The notes beneath the pieces are model-generated. The model saw nothing but the letters and a program-made list of their open reading frames with translations. It was not told the origin of the DNA and did no database searches. Shown in pieces: positions 41,791-49,897 of a stretch of 64,000 nucleotides of DNA (position 1 is the first letter of the stretch; every line of letters begins with the position of its first letter). The translations under genes were made by a program, and so were the position numbers. This stretch comes from Flavobacterium sp. LC2016-12 (GTDB lineage Bacteria > Bacteroidota > Bacteroidia > Flavobacteriales > Flavobacteriaceae). The DNA is taken from contig NZ_JADKPT010000014.1 in NCBI RefSeq assembly GCF_015351595.1, positions 1 through 64,000 of the forward strand, in the 5' to 3' direction.

Positions 41791-42507
41791 TTACGGATTT
41801 GTAGACCAAATACTACTGTTTTTGATAAAAACTCTTCGGTTTAATTTAAGTTGAGCGATTAGTAATTCTGCAATATCTTCAGACTGCATTACTTTTTCAG
41901 GATTACCGTCTGTTAAGTTTAAATCTTTTGCCATGTCAGTAGCTACTGTACTTGGAGTTAAGGCTGAAACACGAATATTGTGTTTTCTCATTTCCTGCAT
42001 TAAAGAATCTGTCAAACCTAAAACTGCAAATTTTGAGGCGCTATAAGCACTCGTTAATGCATTTCCTGCAAGTCCTGCAGTTGATGAAATATTAATAATA
42101 TCTCCAGTCTGTCTTTCGATCATATTTGGAATAACGGCGCGGGTTGTGTAATAGGTTCCCATCAAATTCACCTGAATGATTTTTTCCCAGGCTGCGGGCT
42201 CCAATTCCATAAATTTTCCAAAAGAAGCAATTCCGGCACTGTTTATTAAAATATCTATCGTTTTAAATTTTGATAATGCTTTTTCAACTGCACTGTTTAT
42301 AGAATTTATATCTGAAACGTCTGCTGCTAAAGCCAATGATTTTACTCCTAAATTAGATGCTTCGTCTGCCAATTGATCGATGTCGGTTTGGGTTCTTGAA
42401 ACTAAAATTACATTTACGCCTTCTTTAGCCAAAGCAAGTGCAATAGCTTTTCCAATTCCTTTTCCGGCTCCTGTAATTAGGGCATTTTTATTCTTTAAGT
42501 CTGTCAT
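41791..42507 (-). CDS. SDR oxidoreductase, 3-ketoacyl reductase-like
   Basis: A 238-residue classical SDR. The NADP motif is ALITGAGKGIGKAIALAL (TGxxxGxG), then NSAGIASFG, the catalytic Ser in ISSTAGLAG and the YxxxK in TSAYSASKFAV. It resembles FabG and sepiapterin-reductase-type enzymes; the substrate is unknown. It is not in a fatty-acid synthesis cluster, so a FabG role is not assumed. Confidence 0.88.
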   Translation of the reverse strand: MTDLKNKNALITGAGKGIGKAIALALAKEGVNVILVSRTQTDIDQLADEASNLGVKSLALAADVSDINSINSAVEKALSKFKTIDILINSAGIASFGKFMELEPAAWEKIIQVNLMGTYYTTRAVIPNMIERQTGDIINISSTAGLAGNALTSAYSASKFAVLGLTDSLMQEMRKHNIRVSALTPSTVATDMAKDLNLTDGNPEKVMQSEDIAELLIAQLKLNRRVFIKNSSIWSTNP

Positions 42508-42659
42508 GGTAGTATTTTTAGAAATGCAGAAAGCATCATTTTAGTAACACAAAAATACAGTTTTTGCTTCCTAAAATAATGCTTTAAATGTTTTCTTAAT
42601 CTAAGTTTAACAACTTTTTGATGCTTTTAGAATTATGCCAATGAATGATCATATTTAAT

Positions 42660-43367
42660 TTATTCTAAAGAAAATCGAGCTTGAACATTGCTTGATATTT
42701 TTATTTTTTCAAATTCAATACCAGGTTCTTCGTTTTTGCTTTCAGCACTATATCTCTTCTTAGCATATCCTGTTATAACTATTTCTTCAAGATTTCCTGA
42801 GAATTGATTAGAAATGTGATCAAAGTTACTTATTTGAATAGCATTTCCAATTTTTTGATTTAAAGGCTTTGTTAAACTTTCTGCAGTTTGTTTTGCATTG
42901 AGAATGGCTTTTGCATTTATTGAAAGTTTAATCTTTTTTTGTTGATCGTTTTCAACTTTTTCGATTCGAACATTTGAAATGCCAATGTTCTCTAATCCGA
43001 TAAAAACTTTTGAAGCAGCTACGGCATCCGAAACTATTACAGTGTATGATTTTGATTTGAAAATGTCATTTTGTTTTAAAAGATAATATTTATAATTACT
43101 TGACATATCTCTTACAGTAAGATTTTTTTGAATATCAATACCAACTTCCTGCAATTTTTTAATCATTTCTTCTTCCAAATCTTCAATAGTTTTTTTTCCT
43201 CGGGTATCTTTTTCCATTAATAGAACATTAATCCAAATTTTATTTGGCAACACTAATGTATCTGCTTGACCTGAAACTTCAATATAAGGTCTATCTAATA
43301 AATTTTTATTTTGAGAGAAAGAGCTAATTGTGATGAGGACGAGAAGTGTAAAAAGTAGTTTTTTCAT
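42660..43367 (-). CDS. Periplasmic SIMPL-domain protein (DUF541)
   Basis: A 235-residue exported protein: signal MKKLLFTLLVLITISSFSQ, then a SIMPL domain with PYIEVSGQADTLVLPNKIWINV near the start and AKAILNAKQTAESLTKPLNQKIGNAIQIS later, both typical. SIMPL proteins form ring-like assemblies in the periplasm, with roles in stress resistance. It is the last of a minus-strand series that begins with an ECF sigma factor; whether it belongs to that unit is unclear (82-bp gap). Confidence 0.85.
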   Translation of the reverse strand: MKKLLFTLLVLITISSFSQNKNLLDRPYIEVSGQADTLVLPNKIWINVLLMEKDTRGKKTIEDLEEEMIKKLQEVGIDIQKNLTVRDMSSNYKYYLLKQNDIFKSKSYTVIVSDAVAASKVFIGLENIGISNVRIEKVENDQQKKIKLSINAKAILNAKQTAESLTKPLNQKIGNAIQISNFDHISNQFSGNLEEIVITGYAKKRYSAESKNEEPGIEFEKIKISSNVQARFSLE

Positions 43368-43449
43368 AATTTTAAATTTTGTGAATTTGAATTTTAATGA
43401 TTTTGTTAGTGAAACAACACGCTAAATGAATTTGAAATTTTGTATGATG

Positions 43450-43854
43450 TCAATCTTCTTCTTTTAATGTAATAATAATAACCCCGTTTTTGGCTTTACT
43501 TCCATAAAGAGCCACTGCAGCAGCATCTTTTAGAATATTTATTTTCTGAATGTCATTTGGATTGACTTTAGAAAATTGCTTAGCATTTATTACATCTCCA
43601 TCCAAAATATATAAAGGTTCATTGAGAAGTGATCGTGACGGCGCACATATTACGAGTCGGGTTGGAGAAGTTGCAGGCTGAAGAAAATTCGATGAAACTT
43701 TTACATCAGCAATTGTATCTTTTGATTTGGTAAAAGAATTAGCCTTTATTTCTGTTTGTAATGAATTGCTTTCAGGAATTGATTTTTCTTGTGCTCTACT
43801 GGCAAAAGATACAAACATAGCAATGCCTAATGAAAGAAGTTTTACGTTTTTCAT
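43450..43854 (-). CDS. Secreted TonB-plug-signature protein without a barrel
   Basis: A 134-residue exported protein (signal MKNVKLLSLGIAMFVSFASRAQ). Residues 80-130 give the SusC/RagA plug signature: EPLYILDGDVINAK, then VNPNDIQKINILKDAAAVALYGSKAKNG and VIIITLK. There is no beta-barrel after it, and the protein ends four residues later. A remnant of a second, preceding half-unit is visible at 64-70 (SPTRLVIC). It lies downstream of a membrane protein with the same module, separated by a perfect 33-bp palindrome. Confidence 0.78.
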   Translation of the reverse strand: MKNVKLLSLGIAMFVSFASRAQEKSIPESNSLQTEIKANSFTKSKDTIADVKVSSNFLQPATSPTRLVICAPSRSLLNEPLYILDGDVINAKQFSKVNPNDIQKINILKDAAAVALYGSKAKNGVIIITLKEED

Positions 43855-43886
43855 GAAAGTGATTTTGTAGATAAATGTTGAGATTT

Positions 43887-43919
43887 ATCTTTGTCAAAGT
43901 TTTAAACTTTGACAAAGAT
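43887..43919. repeat. 33-bp perfect palindrome between the two plug-domain genes
   Basis: Sixteen-base arms (ATCTTTGTCAAAGTTT and its exact complement) are separated by one T. It lacks a T tract on the gene strand, so it is not a standard terminator; it could reduce expression or stabilise the upstream message. Confidence 0.75.
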
Positions 43920-43946
43920 TTTAGGAGTCAATTAGATTTTTTTAAA

Positions 43947-44915
43947 TTAATTTTTAGGAGCAGGTTTTCCGTTTTTGGTTGTAATAATAACAACTCCTTT
44001 TTTTCCTTTTTCACCATATTTCGCAATGGCTTCTGTATCTTGTAGAATCGTTATAGTTTTGATTTCCTGTTTGTTTAATGGAGCGTATGGACTCGTAGGA
44101 TTATTTCCGAATAAATCATTTTCTGAATAATAAACACCATCGATAATGTATAAAGGTTCGTCTAATACAACTAAAGACTCTACGTTTTCAGGTTGTAGGT
44201 TTGGTAATTCAGCCTGCATCATTTCATCTCTTTTTGCATCATTGCTATGAGACATTGCTTTACCATTTAAGATAACCAAAGGAGTGGTTTTTTTTGCTCG
44301 TTCAGCTTGTTGCCCGGCAGCTTTTGCTGCAAAAGCTTCTCTTTCTACTTTTTTTGAGTAGCCAAAATCAGCAACTTTTTCTTTTGCAACTGAATCTTCT
44401 TCATCATTAATAAAACCTGAAGAAGACACAGATTCCGAAATTGGTGCGTTTGCTTCTTCGTAAACTGGTGCAGAAACAGTTCCTGTACCAACAGCTTCTG
44501 CCACTATAATAGCCTCGTTGTTGGCTACTGTAGTTTGCTGTTCTTTTATTTGTTTGTCTAAAATTTTGACCGCTTCCGCTTTCGGAACTAGTTTTGAATC
44601 CTCGACAGCAACCCCATCCTTTTTAATTTCTGAATTCTGAATTACTTCTTTTTCTGTTTCATTTACTACCACTTCTGAAGCTGGAATCGTAGTGTTTTGA
44701 TCTGATTTAAAAAATTGTGTCCCTAAAGAAATTAATAATAAAAGAGAAGCAGCAATGGCAATTTTTTTCCATAATGAGATCGCTTTTTTATCTTCTTTTT
44801 TGTCCAGTTTCTCTTCAACGCGCGCCCAGACTTTATCCATTCCCGGAAAGTCTTTTTGTTCCGAGTTTTGGGCGGCTTCTTTAAATTTATCGAATATTTT
44901 ATCTTGATTGTCCAT
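43947..44915 (-). CDS. Single-pass membrane protein with cytoplasmic anti-sigma-like head and periplasmic plug module
   Basis: A 322-residue protein: a charged N-terminal head (1-46, MDKVWARVEEKLDKKED), one membrane helix (about 49-69), a low-complexity Glu/Ala/Lys linker (70-210), then two plug-like units. Unit one is PLVILNGK...PENVESLVVL (212-251). Unit two is EPLYIIDGVYYSE, then NKQEIKTITILQDTEAIAKYGEKGKKG and VVIITTK (253-314). It starts two bases after the ECF sigma stop codon. The topology and position suggest an anti-sigma factor; no family name is certain. Confidence 0.75.
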   Translation of the reverse strand: MDNQDKIFDKFKEAAQNSEQKDFPGMDKVWARVEEKLDKKEDKKAISLWKKIAIAASLLLLISLGTQFFKSDQNTTIPASEVVVNETEKEVIQNSEIKKDGVAVEDSKLVPKAEAVKILDKQIKEQQTTVANNEAIIVAEAVGTGTVSAPVYEEANAPISESVSSSGFINDEEDSVAKEKVADFGYSKKVEREAFAAKAAGQQAERAKKTTPLVILNGKAMSHSNDAKRDEMMQAELPNLQPENVESLVVLDEPLYIIDGVYYSENDLFGNNPTSPYAPLNKQEIKTITILQDTEAIAKYGEKGKKGVVIITTKNGKPAPKN

Positions 44916-44917
44916 GA

Positions 44918-45454
44918 CTACTTTGCTTTTTGATAATACAATTTGTTTACTAATTCCTTCAGCTTGGTTTTAGCTGCATTCAACTGTGATTTTGAGGTAC
45001 CTTCAGAAATGTTCAGCATTGCTGCAATTTCTTTGTGCCCAAAACCTTCAATAACAAAAAGGTTAAAAACAGTCTTACAGCCGTCCGGAATATGGTTTAG
45101 TAAATTGAGTAAATCTTCTTCTTCCAGAGAATTGATTTCTTCTGTAAAAGGTTGTGACAGCAATTTGACATCATCAAGATACATATTGAAATTGGTGTTC
45201 TTCTTGATAGTTGCCAAACAGTGATTGACGGTTATTTTTCGCGCCCAGGCCTCAAAAGCCAAAATTTCTTTTAACTGATCCAGTTTCGTGAAAATAGTAT
45301 AGAAAGCGTCGGCCATAGCTTCCTCGATTTCTTCTTCCTTTTTTAAGTATCGTTTGCAAACGCGATACAATTTTGGAGCCATATGCTCATACACCTGACG
45401 CTGTGCATCACGGTGCATTTTTTTGCAGTTGGAAATAATGGTTTCGTTTATCAC
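44918..45454 (-). CDS. ECF-type RNA polymerase sigma factor
   Basis: A 178-residue sigma-70 family member. Region 2 spans about 20-90 (RVCKRYLKKEEEIEEAMADAFYTIF, then FEAWARKITVNHCLATIKK) and region 4 about 115-170 (GCKTVFNLFVIEGFGHKEIAAMLNISEGTSKSQL). The start is GTG at 45454, which gives the short N-terminus usual in Bacteroidota ECF factors (INETIISNCKK); an ATG at 45418 is the alternative. First of a sigma, membrane plug protein, secreted plug protein series. Confidence 0.92.
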   Translation of the reverse strand: MINETIISNCKKMHRDAQRQVYEHMAPKLYRVCKRYLKKEEEIEEAMADAFYTIFTKLDQLKEILAFEAWARKITVNHCLATIKKNTNFNMYLDDVKLLSQPFTEEINSLEEEDLLNLLNHIPDGCKTVFNLFVIEGFGHKEIAAMLNISEGTSKSQLNAAKTKLKELVNKLYYQKAK

Positions 45455-45590
45455 AATTGTTGTCTTTATACTAAAGAGAGCTTAAAAGATAAAAAGGTTG
45501 GGAAGGCGATGAAAAAAAGTTTAGAAAAGCGCTTTTATTTTTTTAAATATTATAAATGTACAATTTTATTGGAGTACAGAGTGTTAAGTG

Positions 45591-46268
45591 TCATGTGTTT
45601 AGTACTAATACAATTAAATCCCACAGGAAATGCGCTATTATGACAATTTTGATATTTCTATATTTTTGATATTGCATTGCAAATACAATTCCCATAAGCA
45701 CAGGTCCAATAACATGAATTAAAGTACCATAACCATAATGCAGTATTCCAAAAAGTATACTGGAAAGTCCTATTGCTAATTTTGTGTTTTTTAGTAGAAT
45801 TTCAAACCTTGGCAAAAGGTAACCTCTAAAAATTAATTCTTCTGTAACTCCTGCAGTAACACAGGTGAAAAACAAGAGAAAAAAGTTTTTATGAAATAGA
45901 GTAAGCGTTTCGGTTAAGTGTGCACTTTTTGTTTTTAGATGAAAAAGCAAAGACAATATTCCGACCAGATAAACTACTAAAAACAATTTTAGCATTGTTT
46001 TTAAAAGGGCGGGAGCTGAAAATTTTAGTGAATACTCCGTTTCTTTCCAGATTAAGAATGGTGATTTCTCAACTTTAGAGACATAAAAAAATAATAAAGC
46101 AAGAACCAACCAGATACTGAATCTTGATATTAAAAATAATATCTCTTTGTTTGGAATTGCCGATTTAAGTAAAAGCCCTGAGTAAAGCGCTAAAAAGAGA
46201 AAAAGTATTGAAATTAAAACGCCTATTATTAGGACTGGTTTTTTTATGACATTCAAATTTTGGTGCAT
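45591..46268 (-). CDS. CPBP-family intramembrane metalloprotease
   Basis: A 225-residue protein with six or seven membrane helices. The active-site motifs are all present: EExxxR in VTEELIFRGYLLP, the His of FGILHYGYG, and HFLWD near the end. CPBP/Abi proteases include Rce1-like and bacteriocin-immunity enzymes; the substrate is unknown. It lies upstream of the sigma gene on the same strand, 136 bp away. Confidence 0.88.
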   Translation of the reverse strand: MHQNLNVIKKPVLIIGVLISILFLFLALYSGLLLKSAIPNKEILFLISRFSIWLVLALLFFYVSKVEKSPFLIWKETEYSLKFSAPALLKTMLKLFLVVYLVGILSLLFHLKTKSAHLTETLTLFHKNFFLLFFTCVTAGVTEELIFRGYLLPRFEILLKNTKLAIGLSSILFGILHYGYGTLIHVIGPVLMGIVFAMQYQKYRNIKIVIIAHFLWDLIVLVLNT

Positions 46269-46340
46269 TTATAGTTTAAAATTTATTAATGTAAACCGAC
46301 CTTGTAATTGCCAGGAGCAGAATTAAATTAGTTTGCTTCT

Positions 46341-46436
46341 AAATCTTTGCGTTTCTCTGCGAATCCTTTGTGAATCTCTGTGGTAGAACTATTACACAGA
46401 GATTCGCAAAGAGCACGCAAAATTGCGCAAAGTGAA
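46341..46436. repeat. GCAAAG-type palindromic element, copy 4 (compact)
   Basis: AATCCTTTGTGAATCTCTGTG and CACAGAGATTCGCAAAGAGC form the central stem around a 12-base loop. Outer parts CTTTGCGTTTCTCTGCG and CGCAAAATTGCGCAAAG extend it. It is shorter than the other copies and its centre differs. Confidence 0.65.
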
Positions 46437-46444
46437 TGTGTTAT

Positions 46445-47281
46445 TTATTTAACCGGCAAACTCAACTTAAAAATCTTAGTTTCCAATAACTCCGTATCAT
46501 TATCCTCGCAAAGCAAAAACTCAATTTTATCACTTGATTTTTTGTAGAAAGTTAATCCTTCAAATTTATTAGTTGATGTTATTTTTTGAGTAAAATCGAT
46601 TTTCATGGTTTTAAGATCTATTCTTCCAATGAAGCTTCCTAAAATTTCACCATCGTCGTAAGTTGATTTTGTGTCTTCAGCAGTTGATAAGAAATAGATT
46701 TTATCTTCAACCAAAATAGCATCTGTAAAACTGGAACGAACTCCTTTTATTTTTGGCAGTTTATAATTGGTTGCCACCAAAGCAAATTCTTCGCCCAGAC
46801 TTTTTGCGTGAATCGTGAATATGGTATTTTTGTTGGATATTCCGTTGCCACGATTGAATAAATACCAATTTTCGCCATCGAAAATAGCACCTTCTAAATT
46901 GAAGTCTTCTGGTTTTATTTCGCCGAAACTTTGCATTAAGGCATATAAATCAACTAAATCATTTTTTTGTAAAATGGTTTTGGACTTAAGATCGAAGGCA
47001 ATCATTTTGTTTCGTTTGTCTGTAGAACCCGAACCAAAAACATATAAAGTATCATTATGATGTGTTACCGATTCGAAATCGGGTTTTATGTTTTTTGGAA
47101 TGTTTTGCGTCGGATTGTCAATTAAGGGATGATGACTCAATTGCTGATCCTGCATATTGTATTCGTATAAAAATCCGCTGTTATCGCCAATGATATAAAG
47201 TGAATTATTATTGAAGAATAATCCTGATGCTGATCCGATTCCGATGATTTGAAATAATATTTCTAATGTGAATTTTTCCAT
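46445..47281 (-). CDS. Uncharacterised protein, probable beta-propeller fold
   Basis: A 278-residue protein without an obvious signal peptide. Repeated short strands such as SLYIIGDNSGFLYEY, TLYVFGSGST, NWYLFNRGNG and KIYFLSTAED, spaced 45-60 residues apart, suggest a propeller. It also has FESVTHHNDTLYV and NLEGAIFDGENWY, which resemble the esterase-like phytase families by eye. I cannot name it with confidence. Thirty-three bases separate it from the secreted protein gene upstream. Confidence 0.65.
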   Translation of the reverse strand: MEKFTLEILFQIIGIGSASGLFFNNNSLYIIGDNSGFLYEYNMQDQQLSHHPLIDNPTQNIPKNIKPDFESVTHHNDTLYVFGSGSTDKRNKMIAFDLKSKTILQKNDLVDLYALMQSFGEIKPEDFNLEGAIFDGENWYLFNRGNGISNKNTIFTIHAKSLGEEFALVATNYKLPKIKGVRSSFTDAILVEDKIYFLSTAEDTKSTYDDGEILGSFIGRIDLKTMKIDFTQKITSTNKFEGLTFYKKSSDKIEFLLCEDNDTELLETKIFKLSLPVK

Positions 47282-47314
47282 GAATGTTGTTTTGAAAGAC
47301 TGAGAGGTTTTGGC

Positions 47315-47788
47315 TTATTTTTTATTGATTAATTTCATTGTTTGTTCGTTCACAATATCTTTAATTTTTTCTAATGATTGTGAAGTGAGGCATTCGGCAA
47401 TAGCAATATAGACTAACTTGTTATCGTCAGTTAAGTTTTTGTTTTCTACTATTTCCGTACCAGAACTATCCATTCCGCTTAATAAATATATAGGAGTTCC
47501 TTGTTTGTAAAGAAGATTTGTTATTTCAATAGCCCTTTTAAAAATTGCTTCCTGAATATTTTTGTTGCCTTCTGTATATTCAATTCGTGATACACACTGA
47601 TATAATGAACAAAATGAAACATTTTTTTTTGGTGGAAGTATATCTTTTGTTCCTTCAATTGGTTTTAAATCTTTAAATATTTTTCCATAAACTTCACTGT
47701 AAGCTTTTTTTGAATTTTCGTCACTTATATCCTGACAAAAAGTTTGATTTAGACTAAAGAGAAAAAGTACTAAAAATATTTTTTTCAT
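47315..47788 (-). CDS. Secreted protein of unknown function
   Basis: A 157-residue protein with signal peptide MKKIFLVLFLFSLNQTFCQ. The mature part has Cys residues in SFCSLYQCVSRIEY and ECLTSQS, and is otherwise a mixed alpha/beta sequence without known motifs. It is followed closely by the propeller-like gene on the same strand, so the two may be co-transcribed. Confidence 0.65.
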   Translation of the reverse strand: MKKIFLVLFLFSLNQTFCQDISDENSKKAYSEVYGKIFKDLKPIEGTKDILPPKKNVSFCSLYQCVSRIEYTEGNKNIQEAIFKRAIEITNLLYKQGTPIYLLSGMDSSGTEIVENKNLTDDNKLVYIAIAECLTSQSLEKIKDIVNEQTMKLINKK

Positions 47789-48049
47789 TACAGGTTAAAA
47801 TTATGAAAAATGAATGTTCTTTTGAAAACCAATGCCCAATCCTGATAGTCCCGAAACTTCGGGAGAAAATACTTTGAAAAGAAATTGTATTTTTTACTGA
47901 CAGAACAAAGCGACTCCCGAAGGATCGGGATAAGCTTTTGGTATGGCTTGTAAAAAAAATAACTTATTGAAAAAGTATTGCAATGAGCAGTCCCGATAGC
48001 TATGGGGATTCGTAAAATTAGTATATTTATGATATAAAAATCGAAAAAT
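47789..48049. other. 261-bp divergent gap with three CCCGA hairpins
   Basis: CCCGAA-ACT-TTCGGG (47850-47863), CCCGAAGGATCGGG (47917-47930) and CCCGATAGCTATGGGG (47992-48007) are three small hairpins of one type, similar to the stems at 10913 and 15776. No T tracts follow. No -7 box for ppk2 was recognised. Confidence 0.5.
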
Positions 48050-48925
48050 ATGAAGTCTATAGATCCAAATGATTTTAAAGTTGTAAAAAAAATAAAGTTA
48101 TCCAAGATTTCGACTTTGCTCGATATTGATGCAGATGAAGAGACCAAAGAAAAAAAACTCGATAAAGTTCAGGCGAAACTGAGCGATTTGCAGGATGTTA
48201 TGTACTCGCATAATAAATACGGTGTTTTGATTTGCCTGCAGGGAATGGATACCTCCGGTAAAGATAGTTTGATCAGGGAGGTTTTTAAGGAATTTAATCC
48301 GCGTGGGGTTGTGGTGCACAGTTTTAAAACGCCAAATTCGACCGAATTAGAGCATGATTATTTATGGCGACATTATATTGCTTTGCCAGAAAAGGGAAAG
48401 TTTGCGATTTTTAACCGTACGCATTATGAGAATGTTTTGGTAACACGTGTGCATCCCGAATATATTTTGGCAGAGAATTTACCGGGTATAAATTCGGTTA
48501 AAGATATTACGCCGAAATTCTGGAAAAACAGAATTGAGCAAATCAATAATTTTGAAAAGCATATTTCGCAAAACGGAACTATTGTAATGAAGTTTTATTT
48601 GCACTTGAGCAAAGAGGAGCAAAGAGAACGTTTGTTACGCCGTTTGGAAGAAGAAAAACACCATTGGAAATTTTCGCCCGGAGATTTGAAGGAAAGAGAA
48701 CACTGGAAAGAATATCAGGAATATTATGAAGAAGCGATCAATAAAACTTCGAAAGATTATGCGCCCTGGTATATTGTTCCTGCCGATGATAAAGAAATGG
48801 CACGTTATATTGTTGCCAAAATTATCTGGGAAGAAATGCAAAAACATACTGATATTAAAGAACCGGAATTAGACGATAAGGTTAAGGCTAATATCGAAAT
48901 GTATAAAAAGGAATTGGGAGGCTAA
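48050..48925 (+). CDS. Polyphosphate kinase 2 family protein (PPK2)
   Basis: Transfers phosphate between polyphosphate and nucleotides. The 291-residue protein has Walker A LQGMDTSGKDSLIR, the lid and Walker B region IFNRTHYENVLVTRVHPE and FYLHLSKEEQRERLLRRLEE, all PPK2 signatures. The single-domain size is that of class I-III enzymes, which phosphorylate NMP or NDP. The sequence order (VHSFKTPNSTELEHDYLWR) resembles class III enzymes, but the nucleotide preference is not certain. Confidence 0.92.
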   Translation: MKSIDPNDFKVVKKIKLSKISTLLDIDADEETKEKKLDKVQAKLSDLQDVMYSHNKYGVLICLQGMDTSGKDSLIREVFKEFNPRGVVVHSFKTPNSTELEHDYLWRHYIALPEKGKFAIFNRTHYENVLVTRVHPEYILAENLPGINSVKDITPKFWKNRIEQINNFEKHISQNGTIVMKFYLHLSKEEQRERLLRRLEEEKHHWKFSPGDLKEREHWKEYQEYYEEAINKTSKDYAPWYIVPADDKEMARYIVAKIIWEEMQKHTDIKEPELDDKVKANIEMYKKELGG

Positions 48926-48978
48926 TTAGCTAATTAGAAAATGTGTCAATTAGAAAATTAGATACTTTTTTTACCTAA

Positions 48979-49013
48979 TAAACCCGACAGGTTATTGAAA
49001 CTTGTCGGGTTTA
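48979..49013 (+). terminator. Terminator after ppk2
   Basis: TAAACCCGACAgG and CTTGTCGGGTTTA form a stem with a 9-base loop; TTATTTTG follows. Confidence 0.7.
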
Positions 49014-49050
49014 TTATTTTGTAAAAATTCGATTTGTTCTAAAACTACAA

Positions 49051-49081
49051 AACCCGACAGACTATGAGGATCTGTCGGGTT
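49051..49081 (-). terminator. Second hairpin of the same type, downstream of the barrel gene
   Basis: AACCCGACAGA and TCTGTCGGGTT are perfect 11-bp arms. It is near-identical in the stem to the hairpin at 48979, so convergent genes each have their own copy. Confidence 0.65.
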
Positions 49082-49115
49082 CATACCAAAAACAAAAGAA
49101 TAAATGAACGTATTT

Positions 49116-49661
49116 TTATAAATCAAATCCGTAGGCAAGACGTAAAGCCACCTGATTGGTTTTGAATTTGTTATAGTCCTCGTAGCGGACACTGATATCA
49201 ATATATTTGTTAGCGTATCCAATTCCTGGCGCCCATAAAAAAGTAGTGTCGTCATATCCGTTTGTAACGGCAAAACCAGCACCCACTTCACCTAAAACAT
49301 AGAATTGATCTTCCCAAATGAAGGCTTTAAAACCAGCTTTTGCGGGAATAAATCCAAGATCTTTTTGATCAATTCCATTGTCGTCTTTTCCCATAAATAG
49401 GTTTGTAAAACCTGTGGTCAATGTCAACGATGTTCTTTTAGACAAATCATATTGTAAACGAACATCTCCCCCAAGAGACCAATCGTAAGCATTGTCAGTT
49501 GGTAAACCTCCGTTTAAACCAAATCCCAATCTAAAACCCTGATCGTAATTTTTAATTTCACTTTCCGTATTTGCAGTTGCAGAGTCTTGAGCGAAAGTTG
49601 TGTTGGCAGATAAAAAAGCTATAGCAGCTAGGCAGATAAATTTCAGATTTCTTGAGATCAT
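49116..49661 (-). CDS. Outer-membrane beta-barrel protein of unknown role
   Basis: A 181-residue protein with signal MISRNLKFICLAAIAFLSANTTFAQ. The mature part shows alternating hydrophobic strands (FRLGFGLNGG, WSLGGDVRLQYDLS, TSLTLTTGFTNLF, QFYVLGEVGAGFAV) and ends in an aromatic/Leu strand (VALRLAYGFDL), as expected for an eight-stranded barrel. The substrate or partner is unknown. It is transcribed alone. Confidence 0.75.
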   Translation of the reverse strand: MISRNLKFICLAAIAFLSANTTFAQDSATANTESEIKNYDQGFRLGFGLNGGLPTDNAYDWSLGGDVRLQYDLSKRTSLTLTTGFTNLFMGKDDNGIDQKDLGFIPAKAGFKAFIWEDQFYVLGEVGAGFAVTNGYDDTTFLWAPGIGYANKYIDISVRYEDYNKFKTNQVALRLAYGFDL

Positions 49662-49869
49662 AAAGACATTTTTTTTTTGAATTATTAATAATGTAAAAGT
49701 AGCAGTGAGGTCGTTTTTAGTCGTTATATAATTTTCTGAAATTGTTATATAATTTTTAAACGGGCCTTCTTTTCTCCTTTTAAGTTTTCGGAACTTGGAA
49801 TTATTTTTTTTGGAATTTTTAATATTAGCTTATCTTTTTAATAATACTGCAGAATTCAAAGCTTCTGAT

Positions 49870-49877
49870 TATCTTTG
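49870..49877 (+). promoter_or_regulatory. -7 promoter box for the MATE gene
   Basis: TATCTTTG, exact TAnnTTTG, ends 20 bases before the TTG start at 49898; this distance supports that unusual start. Confidence 0.5.
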
Positions 49878-49897
49878 CCGACTTAAAAACAATAGAA

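Noticed and set aside
47788..48147. 119-residue minus-strand frame
   Set aside because: Half of it is antisense to ppk2, the rest crosses the hairpin-rich gap; no family features.
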